64,000 bases of DNA from Nitrogeniibacter aestuarii (lineage in GTDB: Bacteria > Pseudomonadota > Gammaproteobacteria > Burkholderiales > Rhodocyclaceae). The notes under the pieces are model-generated. The model ran no database searches and had not been told where the DNA came from. It was given only the letters and a program-made list of their open reading frames with translations. Position numbers and translations under genes: made by a program. Positions 18,328 through 26,629 of the stretch are shown here, piece by piece (position 1 is the stretch's first letter; every line of letters starts with the position of its first letter). The stretch spans positions 2,294,001 through 2,358,000 of the forward strand of contig NZ_CP071321.1 in NCBI RefSeq assembly GCF_017309585.1. Direction: 5' to 3'.

Positions 18328-19383
18328 ATGAATCTCAACCAGACGCGTGTCATTCTTGATTTGCTCAGCGCCGCCGAACAGATGTCGGCCCGCCGGGACC
18401 GGAGTGATCTTTTTCGCGAACTCTGTATCTGGGTGAGGGCGGCGCTGGGTGCCAGCGCCACGCTGCTGTATTCGGTTCGGCCATCGGTCGACGCGCACAG
18501 TCTGGTGCCGGTGGGTTGGTCGATCCACGAGGATCAGGGCGGAATGTGGCGCGACAATGTGGCTGAAGGCGCATTGCCTGCCGATCCGTTTCTGGCCTGT
18601 GCCATCGATTCGAAAGCCCCCTGGTATCGCGGTACGGGCGTCCATGCGGACCGGGTCGTGCTGCCCGTGTCCAACGGTGAGCGGGTCAGCTGGCTGCTCG
18701 AAATCCGCACACTGGTCTCCCCCAGCACCCGCGTTCTGCAAGCCCTGGTGACGCTGGTCAGAACCTTCGAACATCTGATCGCCCTGTGGGAATACGCGAA
18801 CCTCGACACGCTCACCGGGCTGCTCAATCGCAAGACCTTCGATGACCAGTTCGAGCGCCTGCTGATGCTGGCCGAAAGTCAGCGGAACACCAATCAGGAC
18901 CGTCGGCGCCGGGAAACCAAGAATCCATGCTGGCTTGCCATTGTCGACATCGACCATTTCAAGCAGATCAACGACAACTTCGGTCACCTGTTCGGCGATG
19001 AGGTGCTCATTCGCCTCGCCGATTGCATGCGCAAGGCCTTTCGCACCGAAGACACGCTGTTCCGCTTCGGTGGGGAGGAGTTCGTGGTGATGCTCCGGCA
19101 TGCGCCCGAGGACGCGGCCGAGTCGATCTTCGAGCGTTTCCGCGCTTCAGTCGAGAATTACGAGTTTCCGCAGGTCGGTCGCGTGACCTGTTCGATCGGC
19201 TTGGCCTTCGTGGACGACCGTCTCACGCCCGCTGAACTGCTCGGGCGCGCAGACGAAGCGCTCTATTACGCCAAAGACCACGGCCGCAATCAGGTGTGCA
19301 GCTTTGACCAGCTGGTGATGGAAGGCGCACTGAAAATACTGCCCAAGACCACTGCGCAGCAGGACGCCGACATTTTCTTCTGA
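18328..19383 (+). CDS. Diguanylate cyclase with N-terminal GAF-like sensor
   Basis: The 351-residue protein has an N-terminal region of about 160 residues that looks like a GAF-type sensor (LFRELCIWVRAALGASATLLYSV, then RVVLPVSNGERVSWLLEI) and a C-terminal GGDEF domain. The active-site motif is GGEEF at residues 248-252, with RTED (239-242) five residues before it as an intact product-inhibition I-site. It should make cyclic di-GMP from two GTP in the cytoplasm. The domain opening LDTLTGLLNRKTFD is canonical. It converges with mksB, with 17 nt between the two stops. The signal sensed is unknown. Confidence 0.92.
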   Translation: MNLNQTRVILDLLSAAEQMSARRDRSDLFRELCIWVRAALGASATLLYSVRPSVDAHSLVPVGWSIHEDQGGMWRDNVAEGALPADPFLACAIDSKAPWYRGTGVHADRVVLPVSNGERVSWLLEIRTLVSPSTRVLQALVTLVRTFEHLIALWEYANLDTLTGLLNRKTFDDQFERLLMLAESQRNTNQDRRRRETKNPCWLAIVDIDHFKQINDNFGHLFGDEVLIRLADCMRKAFRTEDTLFRFGGEEFVVMLRHAPEDAAESIFERFRASVENYEFPQVGRVTCSIGLAFVDDRLTPAELLGRADEALYYAKDHGRNQVCSFDQLVMEGALKILPKTTAQQDADIFF

Positions 19384-19400
19384 GCCCGGCGCTCAATCAA

Positions 19401-22193
19401 TCAATCGATCTGACGCTGCAAGACCCCGATGGGCGGTGCCCAGTCGGTGGCTGGCGGCTTCTTGCGCGTCACCAGCGTGAGCTGCGCCGGTGCGAACACG
19501 TTGGCGTTGTGCGTCACCGGGGTGGTGATCAGGTACTGGGCACGCGTGGCGCGCAGGAAGGTGCCGACCCGGTCGATGTTGGCCACATCCAGATGGGCGA
19601 ACGGTTCGTCGATGAAGACGAAGCCCCCCGGACGGGCTTCGTCCATGAGCAGGGCAATGAGCAGGATGAGCGATTTCATCACCTGCTGCCCGCCCGAGGC
19701 TTCTCCATCGTTCAGGCCGACGGCCCCCTTGCGGTCGAAATCGAAGCGCACCTCAAGACCGGCGCGTGATAGCGAGGCGTCGTCGTTGTCCAGAATGGGG
19801 GCCGGACAATCGACACCGACATGGGCCAGCTCGCCGAGGGCCTTGAGGTTCTTGCCGTACTGACGGACGGTGGCGCGCAGCTTGGCGATGTAGGCAGCGC
19901 GGGCTTCGTCAGAATGGCGGCGCGCGGTGGCGCAGTAGCCCTGACGCGTCAGGTAGTCGCGTTCGCGCTGATCGAGATCGTCGAGCAGGCGGTCGCGCAG
20001 GGTCAGCACCGTCGCATCGACGACCCATTCTCCGTGCTCCAGCCGCTGGCGCAGTCGCTCGGCCTCGGCACGAGCGCCACGGGCGTCACCGTACCGTTCG
20101 CTGAGCGCTTCGATGCCTTCACCTCGCTTCCAGGCCAGCGGCATGCCACGTCGCAGACGACGGTAACGGACGATGCGATTGGCCTGGGCCTGACGGCGGG
20201 GTGCGTGGTCGGCGGACAACTCGTTGATGCGCTGTTCATGGGTGGTCAGTTCGCGCTGACGGCGCTCCAGTTCGATCTGGATGCCGCTCAGGCGCTCGCC
20301 GACGGCATCGAGTTCGCCCTGAAGATTCGTGCGCGCCTCGATGGCCTCGGTCAACGCGCGTTTGGCGCCGGGCAGGGCATTCTCGGCATCGGCGAAAGCT
20401 TCAGCCCGCGCCGCGAGCTGTGGTGCGGCACTCAGGCCGAGCAACTGACTGCGCAAGCCGTTGAGCTGTTCGCGCAGGGCATCCATCTGCGGGCGGATGG
20501 GCGAGAGCGCCTTGTCCAGTTCGGCCACTTCGGCTTCGAGTTGCTCGATGCGCACCTGTCGGGCCAGCTCGCCGAAATGGAATTCGCGCGGTCGGCCCAG
20601 GTGACGGGCACCGCGACGCTCCCGATGATAGCCGTCGCGGGTGATCCATTCGGCGTCACGAGAGAGGGCGCTGCCTTCGGCGGCGTCTTCGACCCGCTGG
20701 ATGCGGTTGAGGACATCGGGCAACCAGCGTGGTGCATCATCGGCAAAGCGCACCACTTCAGCCAGCGAGCCACGCTCTGCCGGCGGTGGCGGTTCGCAGT
20801 CGGCCACAACGAAGTGGCGGAAGCGCTCGCGCTCGCCCAGGGCCCAGGCCTGATGCCGGTCGCCCGGGTTTTCGAGCAGGATCACGAAACGATAGGGGCG
20901 CAGGACCGCCTCGATGGCGGCCTGCCATTTCACGTCGGTCACTTCGATGATTTCCGACAGGGCGCGGTGGGCAATGCCCTCACGCGTCAGCAGCTCGCGA
21001 AACGCGCGCACTTCCGGGTCCGTGGGTGCGCCGCGACGCTCGCGCGCGGTGACCAGGGCATCCTTGGCCGTTTCGAACCGGGCGATCAGCTCGCGTTCCT
21101 GAGCGCGCAGGGCGGACAGTGCCGCTTCGGCCTGCTCGTGCTCGGCCTCGAGCTTGACAGCGTCGGCGCCGTCTTCACGGGCCAGCAACTCGCGCAGGCG
21201 ATCGCGCTCGGCAAGCACGCGCTCGATGTCGCGGACCCGGTCGTGGGCTTCCAGATGCGCCTTTTCGACATCGAGAAACCGACTCCGGGCGCGGTTGCGC
21301 GCGGATTCTTCATGGGCGCGTTCCGCTTCGACCTGGGTGATCCGGCTTCTGGCCTCGGCCAAACCGCGCTGGCGGTCGCGGCGTTCGCCGTCCATGCTGC
21401 GAAGTTGTGTGCGCTCGGCGCTGATGTCGCGACGTAGCTCGTGCGCTTCAAGGCGCGGAATGATCTCGCTATCGAGTGCAGAGACTTCGTCGTTGAGCTG
21501 TTTCCACTCCAGAAAACGATCGGCCTCAAGCCGTTTGGCCTCGGCCTGGGCGCGCAGGCGGTCGAGATCGACCCCGAGGCTTTCGAGTTCGCGCTCGGCG
21601 TTCTGCTGCTCTTCGCGGGCGATGTCGTAGTTGTCCAGCACTTCCTTGTCGCCGAACACATCGAAGACCAGTTCGAGCAGCGCCTTTGGGGAGTACTCGC
21701 ACAGCTTGTCGGTGTCGCCTTGCTCCAGCGCCAGCACTTTGGAGATCGCGGGCGTGAGTCCGCCAGCGGCCAGCCGGCTCTGATAGTCGCGCAGGCCGAT
21801 CCAGTCATTGTCCTGCTCAAGCGCTTCGATGGGCATGTCGCCATCGACGATGGTGTAGTCACGGGTCCATTCCCCGCTGCCCTTGCGAATGCGGCAGGCG
21901 AGGGTGACCACGTCGTCCATGCACGGAAAGAACGGTCGTCGGCCGGTGGCGCCGGGCTGGTTGTCGACAGTGGCACGAATCCAGGCAAAGCTGCGGTCGG
22001 CGCGGCGCACATAGCGGCGGAAATCGCGCTTGCCGGAACAGCGCAGGGCAAAGAGCGTTCGCAGCGCATCGAGCAGGGTGGTCTTGCCCGAACCGTTGGG
22101 GCCCACGATCGTGATGATCTGGGCGTCCAGCGGCAGGGTGAAACGGCGCCAGTAGTCCCAGTGGACCAGTTCAATCTGTTTGATGTGAAACAT
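19401..22193 (-). CDS. mksB: SMC-type condensin ATPase (MksB/JetC-like)
   Basis: A 930-residue SMC-like ATPase. Walker A GPNGSGKT is at residues 31-38; the signature EASGGQQ is near 831-837 and Walker B FVFIDE near 861-866, so the two ATPase halves sit at the ends. In between are two long coiled coils flanking a hinge-like globular part (roughly 380-560, WQAAIEAVLRPYRFVILL). It is shorter than Smc (about 1,150) and MukB (about 1,490) and matches MksB size. With MksF and MksE it should form a DNA-loop-extruding condensin. No JetD/MksG nuclease gene is present in the window. The start is ATG 22193, 38 nt after mksE. Confidence 0.85.
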   Translation of the reverse strand: MFHIKQIELVHWDYWRRFTLPLDAQIITIVGPNGSGKTTLLDALRTLFALRCSGKRDFRRYVRRADRSFAWIRATVDNQPGATGRRPFFPCMDDVVTLACRIRKGSGEWTRDYTIVDGDMPIEALEQDNDWIGLRDYQSRLAAGGLTPAISKVLALEQGDTDKLCEYSPKALLELVFDVFGDKEVLDNYDIAREEQQNAERELESLGVDLDRLRAQAEAKRLEADRFLEWKQLNDEVSALDSEIIPRLEAHELRRDISAERTQLRSMDGERRDRQRGLAEARSRITQVEAERAHEESARNRARSRFLDVEKAHLEAHDRVRDIERVLAERDRLRELLAREDGADAVKLEAEHEQAEAALSALRAQERELIARFETAKDALVTARERRGAPTDPEVRAFRELLTREGIAHRALSEIIEVTDVKWQAAIEAVLRPYRFVILLENPGDRHQAWALGERERFRHFVVADCEPPPPAERGSLAEVVRFADDAPRWLPDVLNRIQRVEDAAEGSALSRDAEWITRDGYHRERRGARHLGRPREFHFGELARQVRIEQLEAEVAELDKALSPIRPQMDALREQLNGLRSQLLGLSAAPQLAARAEAFADAENALPGAKRALTEAIEARTNLQGELDAVGERLSGIQIELERRQRELTTHEQRINELSADHAPRRQAQANRIVRYRRLRRGMPLAWKRGEGIEALSERYGDARGARAEAERLRQRLEHGEWVVDATVLTLRDRLLDDLDQRERDYLTRQGYCATARRHSDEARAAYIAKLRATVRQYGKNLKALGELAHVGVDCPAPILDNDDASLSRAGLEVRFDFDRKGAVGLNDGEASGGQQVMKSLILLIALLMDEARPGGFVFIDEPFAHLDVANIDRVGTFLRATRAQYLITTPVTHNANVFAPAQLTLVTRKKPPATDWAPPIGVLQRQID

Positions 22194-22231
22194 CGTGTCT
22201 CTGTCTCAGCTCGGATGCCAATGAGGGGCGT

Positions 22232-22951
22232 TCAGTACGCGCCCTCGTCGTCGGCCAGTTCTTCGTCTTCGAGTTCTTCTGCCTGCACCTTGCTGAAGGC
22301 GTCATCTTCGGGCACCGGATGGCCGGCATCGGCCAGCACTTCGGCCAGGGTGCCGTGAATGATGCGGTCCGCCATGAGGCGATAGTCCAGCGCCACATCG
22401 AGCAAGGGGCCTTCAAGAATCATGTTGTTGCGCCGCTCGATGAAGCCCAGGCGCGCGAGCTTGCCGAGCATGAAGTTGCGCACCTTGGTCTTGCCGCCCA
22501 GGCGTGGGCCGAAATCAGCAATGATCGACGCCTCCGACACTGCGGCAGAGACTTCCGCGCCATGTGCAACCGGTTGCTCGGTGGCGAACAGTTCCTCCTG
22601 ACCTTCGTTGGCCAGGTTCTGCCGGGTGACCTGACGCTCCCGCTTGGGCAGGATGATCAGCGCCCACAGCACCACGAGCAGGGCCACTTCGTCTCGTGTC
22701 AGCCCCATGTTGCTGGCCTGGTACTCGCGGCCGGCGCCGAAGGTGGGTTCGAGCGCTTCCGGTGTCAGGCCGACGGCCACATGCGCGGCATACGGGTTGT
22801 CGAGCAGATGCAGGCCGACGCTCGCCAGGCGGCTTTCGAGCTCGGCACGGAAGGTTTCGTCCACCAGTGCGCGGCGCACCATCGGGTCTTTGCGCGGCAA
22901 CCAGCGCTGGGCGATGAGGCGGGCGGTGAGGGCGCGGATTTCGTGTTCCAT
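22232..22951 (-). CDS. mksE: Condensin accessory subunit (MksE/JetB-like)
   Basis: A 239-residue protein in the position and size of MksE/JetB. It has an N-terminal helical part (LTARLIAQRWLPRKDPMVRRALVDETFRAELESRLASVGLHLLDNPYA), then ALLVVLWALIILPKRE and a winged-helix-like region (RNFMLGKLARLGFIERRNNMILEGPLLDVALDYRLMADRI), as in MukE-type proteins. The tail is strongly acidic (EELEDEELADDE). ATG 22951 is preferred; a TTG at 22975 would overlap the mksF stop. The assignment rests mostly on neighbours and fold-level resemblance. Confidence 0.75.
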   Translation of the reverse strand: MEHEIRALTARLIAQRWLPRKDPMVRRALVDETFRAELESRLASVGLHLLDNPYAAHVAVGLTPEALEPTFGAGREYQASNMGLTRDEVALLVVLWALIILPKRERQVTRQNLANEGQEELFATEQPVAHGAEVSAAVSEASIIADFGPRLGGKTKVRNFMLGKLARLGFIERRNNMILEGPLLDVALDYRLMADRIIHGTLAEVLADAGHPVPEDDAFSKVQAEELEDEELADDEGAY

Positions 22952-22971
22952 GGATCGGACTCGACTCGCAG

Positions 22972-24243
22972 TCAATCGTTAATGTTGGAGGTGCGTGGGC
23001 GCACGATGCCACGGGTCATGCGGGCAATCTCGTCGGCGCCCACATCGACCAGCGTGTCCTCGAAGATCACGTCCATCGGGATCTTGAGGAACTCGCCCAC
23101 CGGGCCTTCTTCGGACGTGCCCGAGGCATCGGCCAGCATGGCCAGCAGCGACATGCGATAGGCCGCATGGTGAAAACCGCCGCCGCCGATCAGGTCGTGC
23201 AGCGGGGCGTCTTCCCGCAAGGTGTTCAGACGGCCGGTGAAGTGGGTGAGCAGTCGCAGGTCTTCCTCCTCGGGGCGATCAGCCGCGGGCGCGGCATCGG
23301 GCGGCGGCATTTCGACGGACTGCGCCTGGCTGCGTTCGATATCGCACAGGGCGACCTCGGCGCGGTCGAGCAATTCGTGACCACCGGCCAGCAGACGAAG
23401 ATCGGCCGTGTCGGTGATGGCGTCCTGCGCCATGGCGAGCAGCGTGTCGGCATTCTGCCGGCGCAGCCACAGGCCGACGTCACTGGACGAAATGCCCGAA
23501 CTTCCGAGCGTGACCCGCTGGGTTTCGATCTTGTTGAGGGCGCGTTGAAACGCAGCATCAACCCGGGCCAGCCGCGATTGCGCCAGACCAATGCGCTGGG
23601 CGATACGGGCCACATCGAACGGGGCCTCCGGATCGGCCAGCAACTGGCGCAGGATCTCGGTACCGCGATCGAGCCACTTGCCGTTGGCCGACAGGCGCTG
23701 GCGCGATTCGACAATGCGAAACTCCGAGCCGGAGGCGATGGCGTCTTCGAAATGCAGGGTCAGGTCATTGAGCTTGGAGAGCAGGTGTCCGAGCGCTTCG
23801 GCATTGACCGAGCCGGTGGCCTGCAGGCCCGCGAGCTGTGCGGTGAGGAAGCCCAGCTCGGCGTCTTCGGTATCGTCGAAGCGCAGCAGCATGCCCAGCG
23901 CCGCCACCGCATTCCGGCCCGGGTCGGAGAGGTGGTAGTGACCGTCGTCGCCGAAGCTCAGCAGGTTGTGCTCGCGCAGTCGCTTGAGCACGGTCTCGAG
24001 CTTGACCGCATCCAGGTAGGCGAAGCGCCGGCGCAGGGCGTCGGGCGACCAGCGCGGGCTGTCGGTGTCATGGCCGATTTCCCGCAACACCAGCAGGCGC
24101 AACAGCACCTCCGCCTCGGTGCCGCGGAAGAGGGAAATGAAGGTGCCGACCACCGGGCGCGCGGCGGCGAGTGCCGACAGTTCCGGCACGTCGTCAGCCA
24201 CATAACCCGGGGCCAGATAGTCGGCGAAATCCTGATCGGTCAT
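22972..24243 (-). CDS. mksF: Condensin kleisin-like subunit (MksF/JetA-like)
   Basis: A 423-residue protein at the head of the condensin set. A winged-helix-like N-terminal region (LRREFAYL-like segment, LKRLREHNLLSFGDDGHYHLSDPGRNAVAAL, about residues 70-125) is followed by a long helical middle (LSKLNDLTLHFEDAIASGSEFRIVESRQRL and LWLRRQNADTLLAMAQDAI), as in MukF/MksF kleisins. It should bridge the MksB heads and bind MksE. ATG 24243 lies 14 nt after the prfB stop, so it is probably transcribed from the prfB promoter. Family assignment is by size, order and domain layout. Confidence 0.75.
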   Translation of the reverse strand: MTDQDFADYLAPGYVADDVPELSALAAARPVVGTFISLFRGTEAEVLLRLLVLREIGHDTDSPRWSPDALRRRFAYLDAVKLETVLKRLREHNLLSFGDDGHYHLSDPGRNAVAALGMLLRFDDTEDAELGFLTAQLAGLQATGSVNAEALGHLLSKLNDLTLHFEDAIASGSEFRIVESRQRLSANGKWLDRGTEILRQLLADPEAPFDVARIAQRIGLAQSRLARVDAAFQRALNKIETQRVTLGSSGISSSDVGLWLRRQNADTLLAMAQDAITDTADLRLLAGGHELLDRAEVALCDIERSQAQSVEMPPPDAAPAADRPEEEDLRLLTHFTGRLNTLREDAPLHDLIGGGGFHHAAYRMSLLAMLADASGTSEEGPVGEFLKIPMDVIFEDTLVDVGADEIARMTRGIVRPRTSNIND

Positions 24244-24257
24244 TGCCGAGCGGACGA

Positions 24258-25362
24258 TCAGACGCCTTGCTTCAGGCTGGCTTCGATGAAGCCGTCCAGA
24301 TCGCCGTCGAGCACGCTCTGGGTGTTGCCGACCTCATGACTGGTGCGCAGATCCTTGATGCGGGATTGGTCCAGCACATAGGAGCGGATCTGGTGACCCC
24401 AGCCGATGTCACTCTTGGCGTCTTCCACTGCCTGCTGCTCGGTCTGGCGCTTGCGCAGTTCGAGTTCATACAGGCGTGCCTTGAGCATCTTCCAGGCTTC
24501 GTCGCGGTTGCGGTGCTGGGAGCGGTCGTTCTGACACTGCACGACAATGCCGGTCGGCTCGTGCGTCAGACGCACGGCGGAGTCGGTCTTGTTGATGTGC
24601 TGACCACCCGCACCGGAGGCACGGTAGGTGTCGGTGCGCACGTCGGACGGGTTGATGTCGATCTCGATCGAGTCATCCACTTCCGGATAGATCACCACAG
24701 AGCAGAAGCTGGTGTGACGACGGGCGTTTGAGTCGAACGGCGATTTGCGCACGAGGCGGTGAATGCCCGTCTCCGTGCGCAGGAAGCCGTAGGCGTACTC
24801 GCCCGTCACCTTGATGGTCGCGCCCTTGATGCCGGCCACTTCGCCCTCGGATTCTTCGAGCAGTTCGGTCGTGAAGCCCTTGCGCTCGCAGTAGCGCAGG
24901 TACATGCGCTCGAGCATGCCGGCCCAGTCCTGCGCCTCGGTACCACCGGCGCCCGCCTGGATCTCGATGAAGCAGGCGTTTTCGTCCATGGGGTTGGAGA
25001 ACATGCGGCGGAATTCGAGTTCGCCGACCAGTTCCTGCAACTTGGCCATGTCGCCCTCGATCGACTCGAGGGTGTCGTCGTCGTCTTCGGCCTCGGCCAT
25101 CTCGAACAGTTCGAGCAGATCGTTCGACTGTTGCTCGACTTCATCCAGCGTCAGCACGACGCCTTCGAGCATTTTCTTTTCCTTGCCCAGATCCTGGGCG
25201 CGTTGGGCGTCGTTCCAGACCTCAGGGTCTTCTAGCGCGACGTTGACTTCTTCGAGCTTCGATGACTTTTCATCGTAGTCAAAGATACCTCCGTAGTTCC
25301 TGCCCGCGACGCTTGAGGTCGCGCAGCGTGTCGGCGATATCGTTGATGCGTTCTGCGTCCAT
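24258..25362 (-). CDS. prfB: Peptide chain release factor 2, with programmed +1 frameshift
   Basis: RF2 terminates translation at UGA and UAA. The reading frame starts at ATG 25362 and runs 27 codons to an in-frame TGA (25281-25279), then continues in the +1 frame for 340 codons, giving 367 residues (E. coli RF2 has 365). The stop-recognition SPF tripeptide ([11 protein letters not shown]) and the catalytic GGQ ([19 protein letters not shown]) are both present. Expression is autoregulated: low RF2 lets ribosomes shift at the TGA. A -10-like TACAAT lies at 25402-25397. The mksFEB genes follow within 14 nt. Confidence 0.97.
25278..25293 (-). promoter_or_regulatory. prfB: RF2 programmed frameshift site
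   Basis: The minus strand reads CGGAGG TAT CTT TGA C: a Shine-Dalgarno-like GGAGG three bases before the slippery CTT codon, then the in-frame TGA followed by C, the poor stop context used for autoregulated +1 shifting. The protein continues as GAC TAC GAT in the new frame. Confidence 0.97.
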
Positions 25363-25396
25363 GATTTGGGCTCCGTGAAATCGGCAAAAGCCTTGG

Positions 25397-25402
25397 ATTG
25401 TA
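25397..25402 (-). promoter_or_regulatory. Probable -10 element of prfB
   Basis: TACAAT on the minus strand, 35 nt before the prfB start. No good -35 hexamer is seen at 16-18 nt spacing, so this is a modest promoter call. Confidence 0.45.
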
Positions 25403-25446
25403 CCCGAAGCAATGCCCCGGCAGGCGCCTCGTCGACGCCGCGGTCC

Positions 25447-26508
25447 CTATTTGGCGAGGGCGTCGTAGGCGAGCACGTTACCTGCCCCGTCACGGATCGA
25501 AGCCAAGGCCTTGTACGCCTTGGCCTGTACTGGATCGGGCAGACGCACAAAGTCGGCTTCGGCTGCCAGCGCATCCCCGTTCATGAACGCCCACAGGAAG
25601 AAACGCACGATGTCGCGCCCGGCTTCATGCTCGCCGATCGTGCGCGGCAACAGCACAAAGGTACCCATGGTGATCGGCCAGCTCTCGGCGCCCGGCATGT
25701 CGGTGAGGGTCTGGCTGAAATCGCCGGCGGTCTGCCAGGGGCTGTTCATCAGCGCACTGCGAAACGTCTCGGTTGCCGGGGCGACGAAACGACCGTCCTT
25801 GTTGCGCATGGTGACGGGCGTCAGATCATGCTTGAGCACGTAACTGTGGTCCACGTAGGTGATGCCACCCGGTGTGCGCTGGAGCGCAGACACCACGCCA
25901 CCGCTCCCCTTGGCAGTGGCGACGCCCTCGGCCCAGAGGATCTGTTTCCCCGTGCCGAAAGCGTCGCGCCACTGAGGACTGACCTTGGACAGGTAGTCGG
26001 TGAAGTTATGTGTTGTGCCGGAGCCATCGGCGCGTGCGACGGGGTGAATCGGCAAGGCTGGCAGCTGGATGTCCGTATTCAGGGCTGCGATGCCCGGCGC
26101 ATCCCAACGAACGATGTCCCCACTGAAGATGGCGGCGAGCGTCGGGCCATCGAGCTTCAGGCGCACGCCGGTCAGATCGGGAAGATTCACCACCGGCACT
26201 GCGCCGGTCACCACAGTGGGCACGAGCACGAGCGACTGTTGATCGAGGACGGTCTGATCCGGCGCGACATCGCTGGCACCGAATTGCACCTTGCGGTCGA
26301 TGATCCGACGGATGCCTTCCGAGGAGCCCACGGCCTCGTATTCAAGGGCGATGCCGGTCTGCGCCAGAAAGCGCTGGCCCCAGGCCTGATAAACGTATTT
26401 CGCTGCAGAAGATCCGGCGCCCCGGATCGGCGCGTCCGAGGCGAACACGATCGCAGGGACTGAAATCAGACAGGTCAGACAAAGCAGGAAACGGAGAGAT
26501 CTGGGCAT
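25447..26508 (-). CDS. PstS-like phosphate-binding periplasmic protein
   Basis: A 353-residue secreted protein with a signal peptide ([21 protein letters not shown], cut after FASD-like region). The PstS core is visible: [69 protein letters not shown] and [15 protein letters not shown], which carry the phosphate-binding loops. ATG 26508 is chosen because the signal peptide starts there; the open frame extends to 26556. No pstCAB or phoU lies nearby, so it is an orphan binding protein whose partner permease must be elsewhere. A 14 nt-spaced direct repeat array lies upstream. Confidence 0.87.
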   Translation of the reverse strand: MPRSLRFLLCLTCLISVPAIVFASDAPIRGAGSSAAKYVYQAWGQRFLAQTGIALEYEAVGSSEGIRRIIDRKVQFGASDVAPDQTVLDQQSLVLVPTVVTGAVPVVNLPDLTGVRLKLDGPTLAAIFSGDIVRWDAPGIAALNTDIQLPALPIHPVARADGSGTTHNFTDYLSKVSPQWRDAFGTGKQILWAEGVATAKGSGGVVSALQRTPGGITYVDHSYVLKHDLTPVTMRNKDGRFVAPATETFRSALMNSPWQTAGDFSQTLTDMPGAESWPITMGTFVLLPRTIGEHEAGRDIVRFFLWAFMNGDALAAEADFVRLPDPVQAKAYKALASIRDGAGNVLAYDALAK

Positions 26509-26545
26509 ACGCGCTGTTTGAGTCACATGAATCGGGGCGCGAAGC

Positions 26546-26578
26546 TTACATATCATTTATTACAACGAAAGTCTTACA
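26546..26578 (-). repeat. Triple TGTAA direct repeat upstream of pstS-like gene
   Basis: On the minus strand TGTAA occurs three times at exact 14 nt intervals (plus-strand TTACA at 26546-26550, 26560-26564 and 26574-26578), 38-70 nt before the pstS-like ATG in an AT-rich patch. The spacing differs from the 11 nt Pho box. It may be a regulator binding array; the function is unassigned. Confidence 0.5.
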
Positions 26579-26629
26579 AGCCCGAAGTGCTGACATGGGC
26601 GCGACTTGTGCTGCACGGGCCGGCAAGCG

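Noticed and set aside
19821..21437. A 538-residue open frame on the plus strand across mksB
   Set aside because: It lies wholly antisense to a gene with intact ATPase motifs, and has no recognisable domain. Long antisense frames are common in high-GC coding DNA.
19401..24243. A complete four-gene Wadjet anti-plasmid system
   Set aside because: No JetD/MksG nuclease gene is present; both flanks are other identified genes, so only the condensin part can be supported.
25279..25281. In-frame stop in prfB, looking like a pseudogene
   Set aside because: It is the known programmed frameshift site of RF2, with the SD-like sequence and CTT TGA C context intact.
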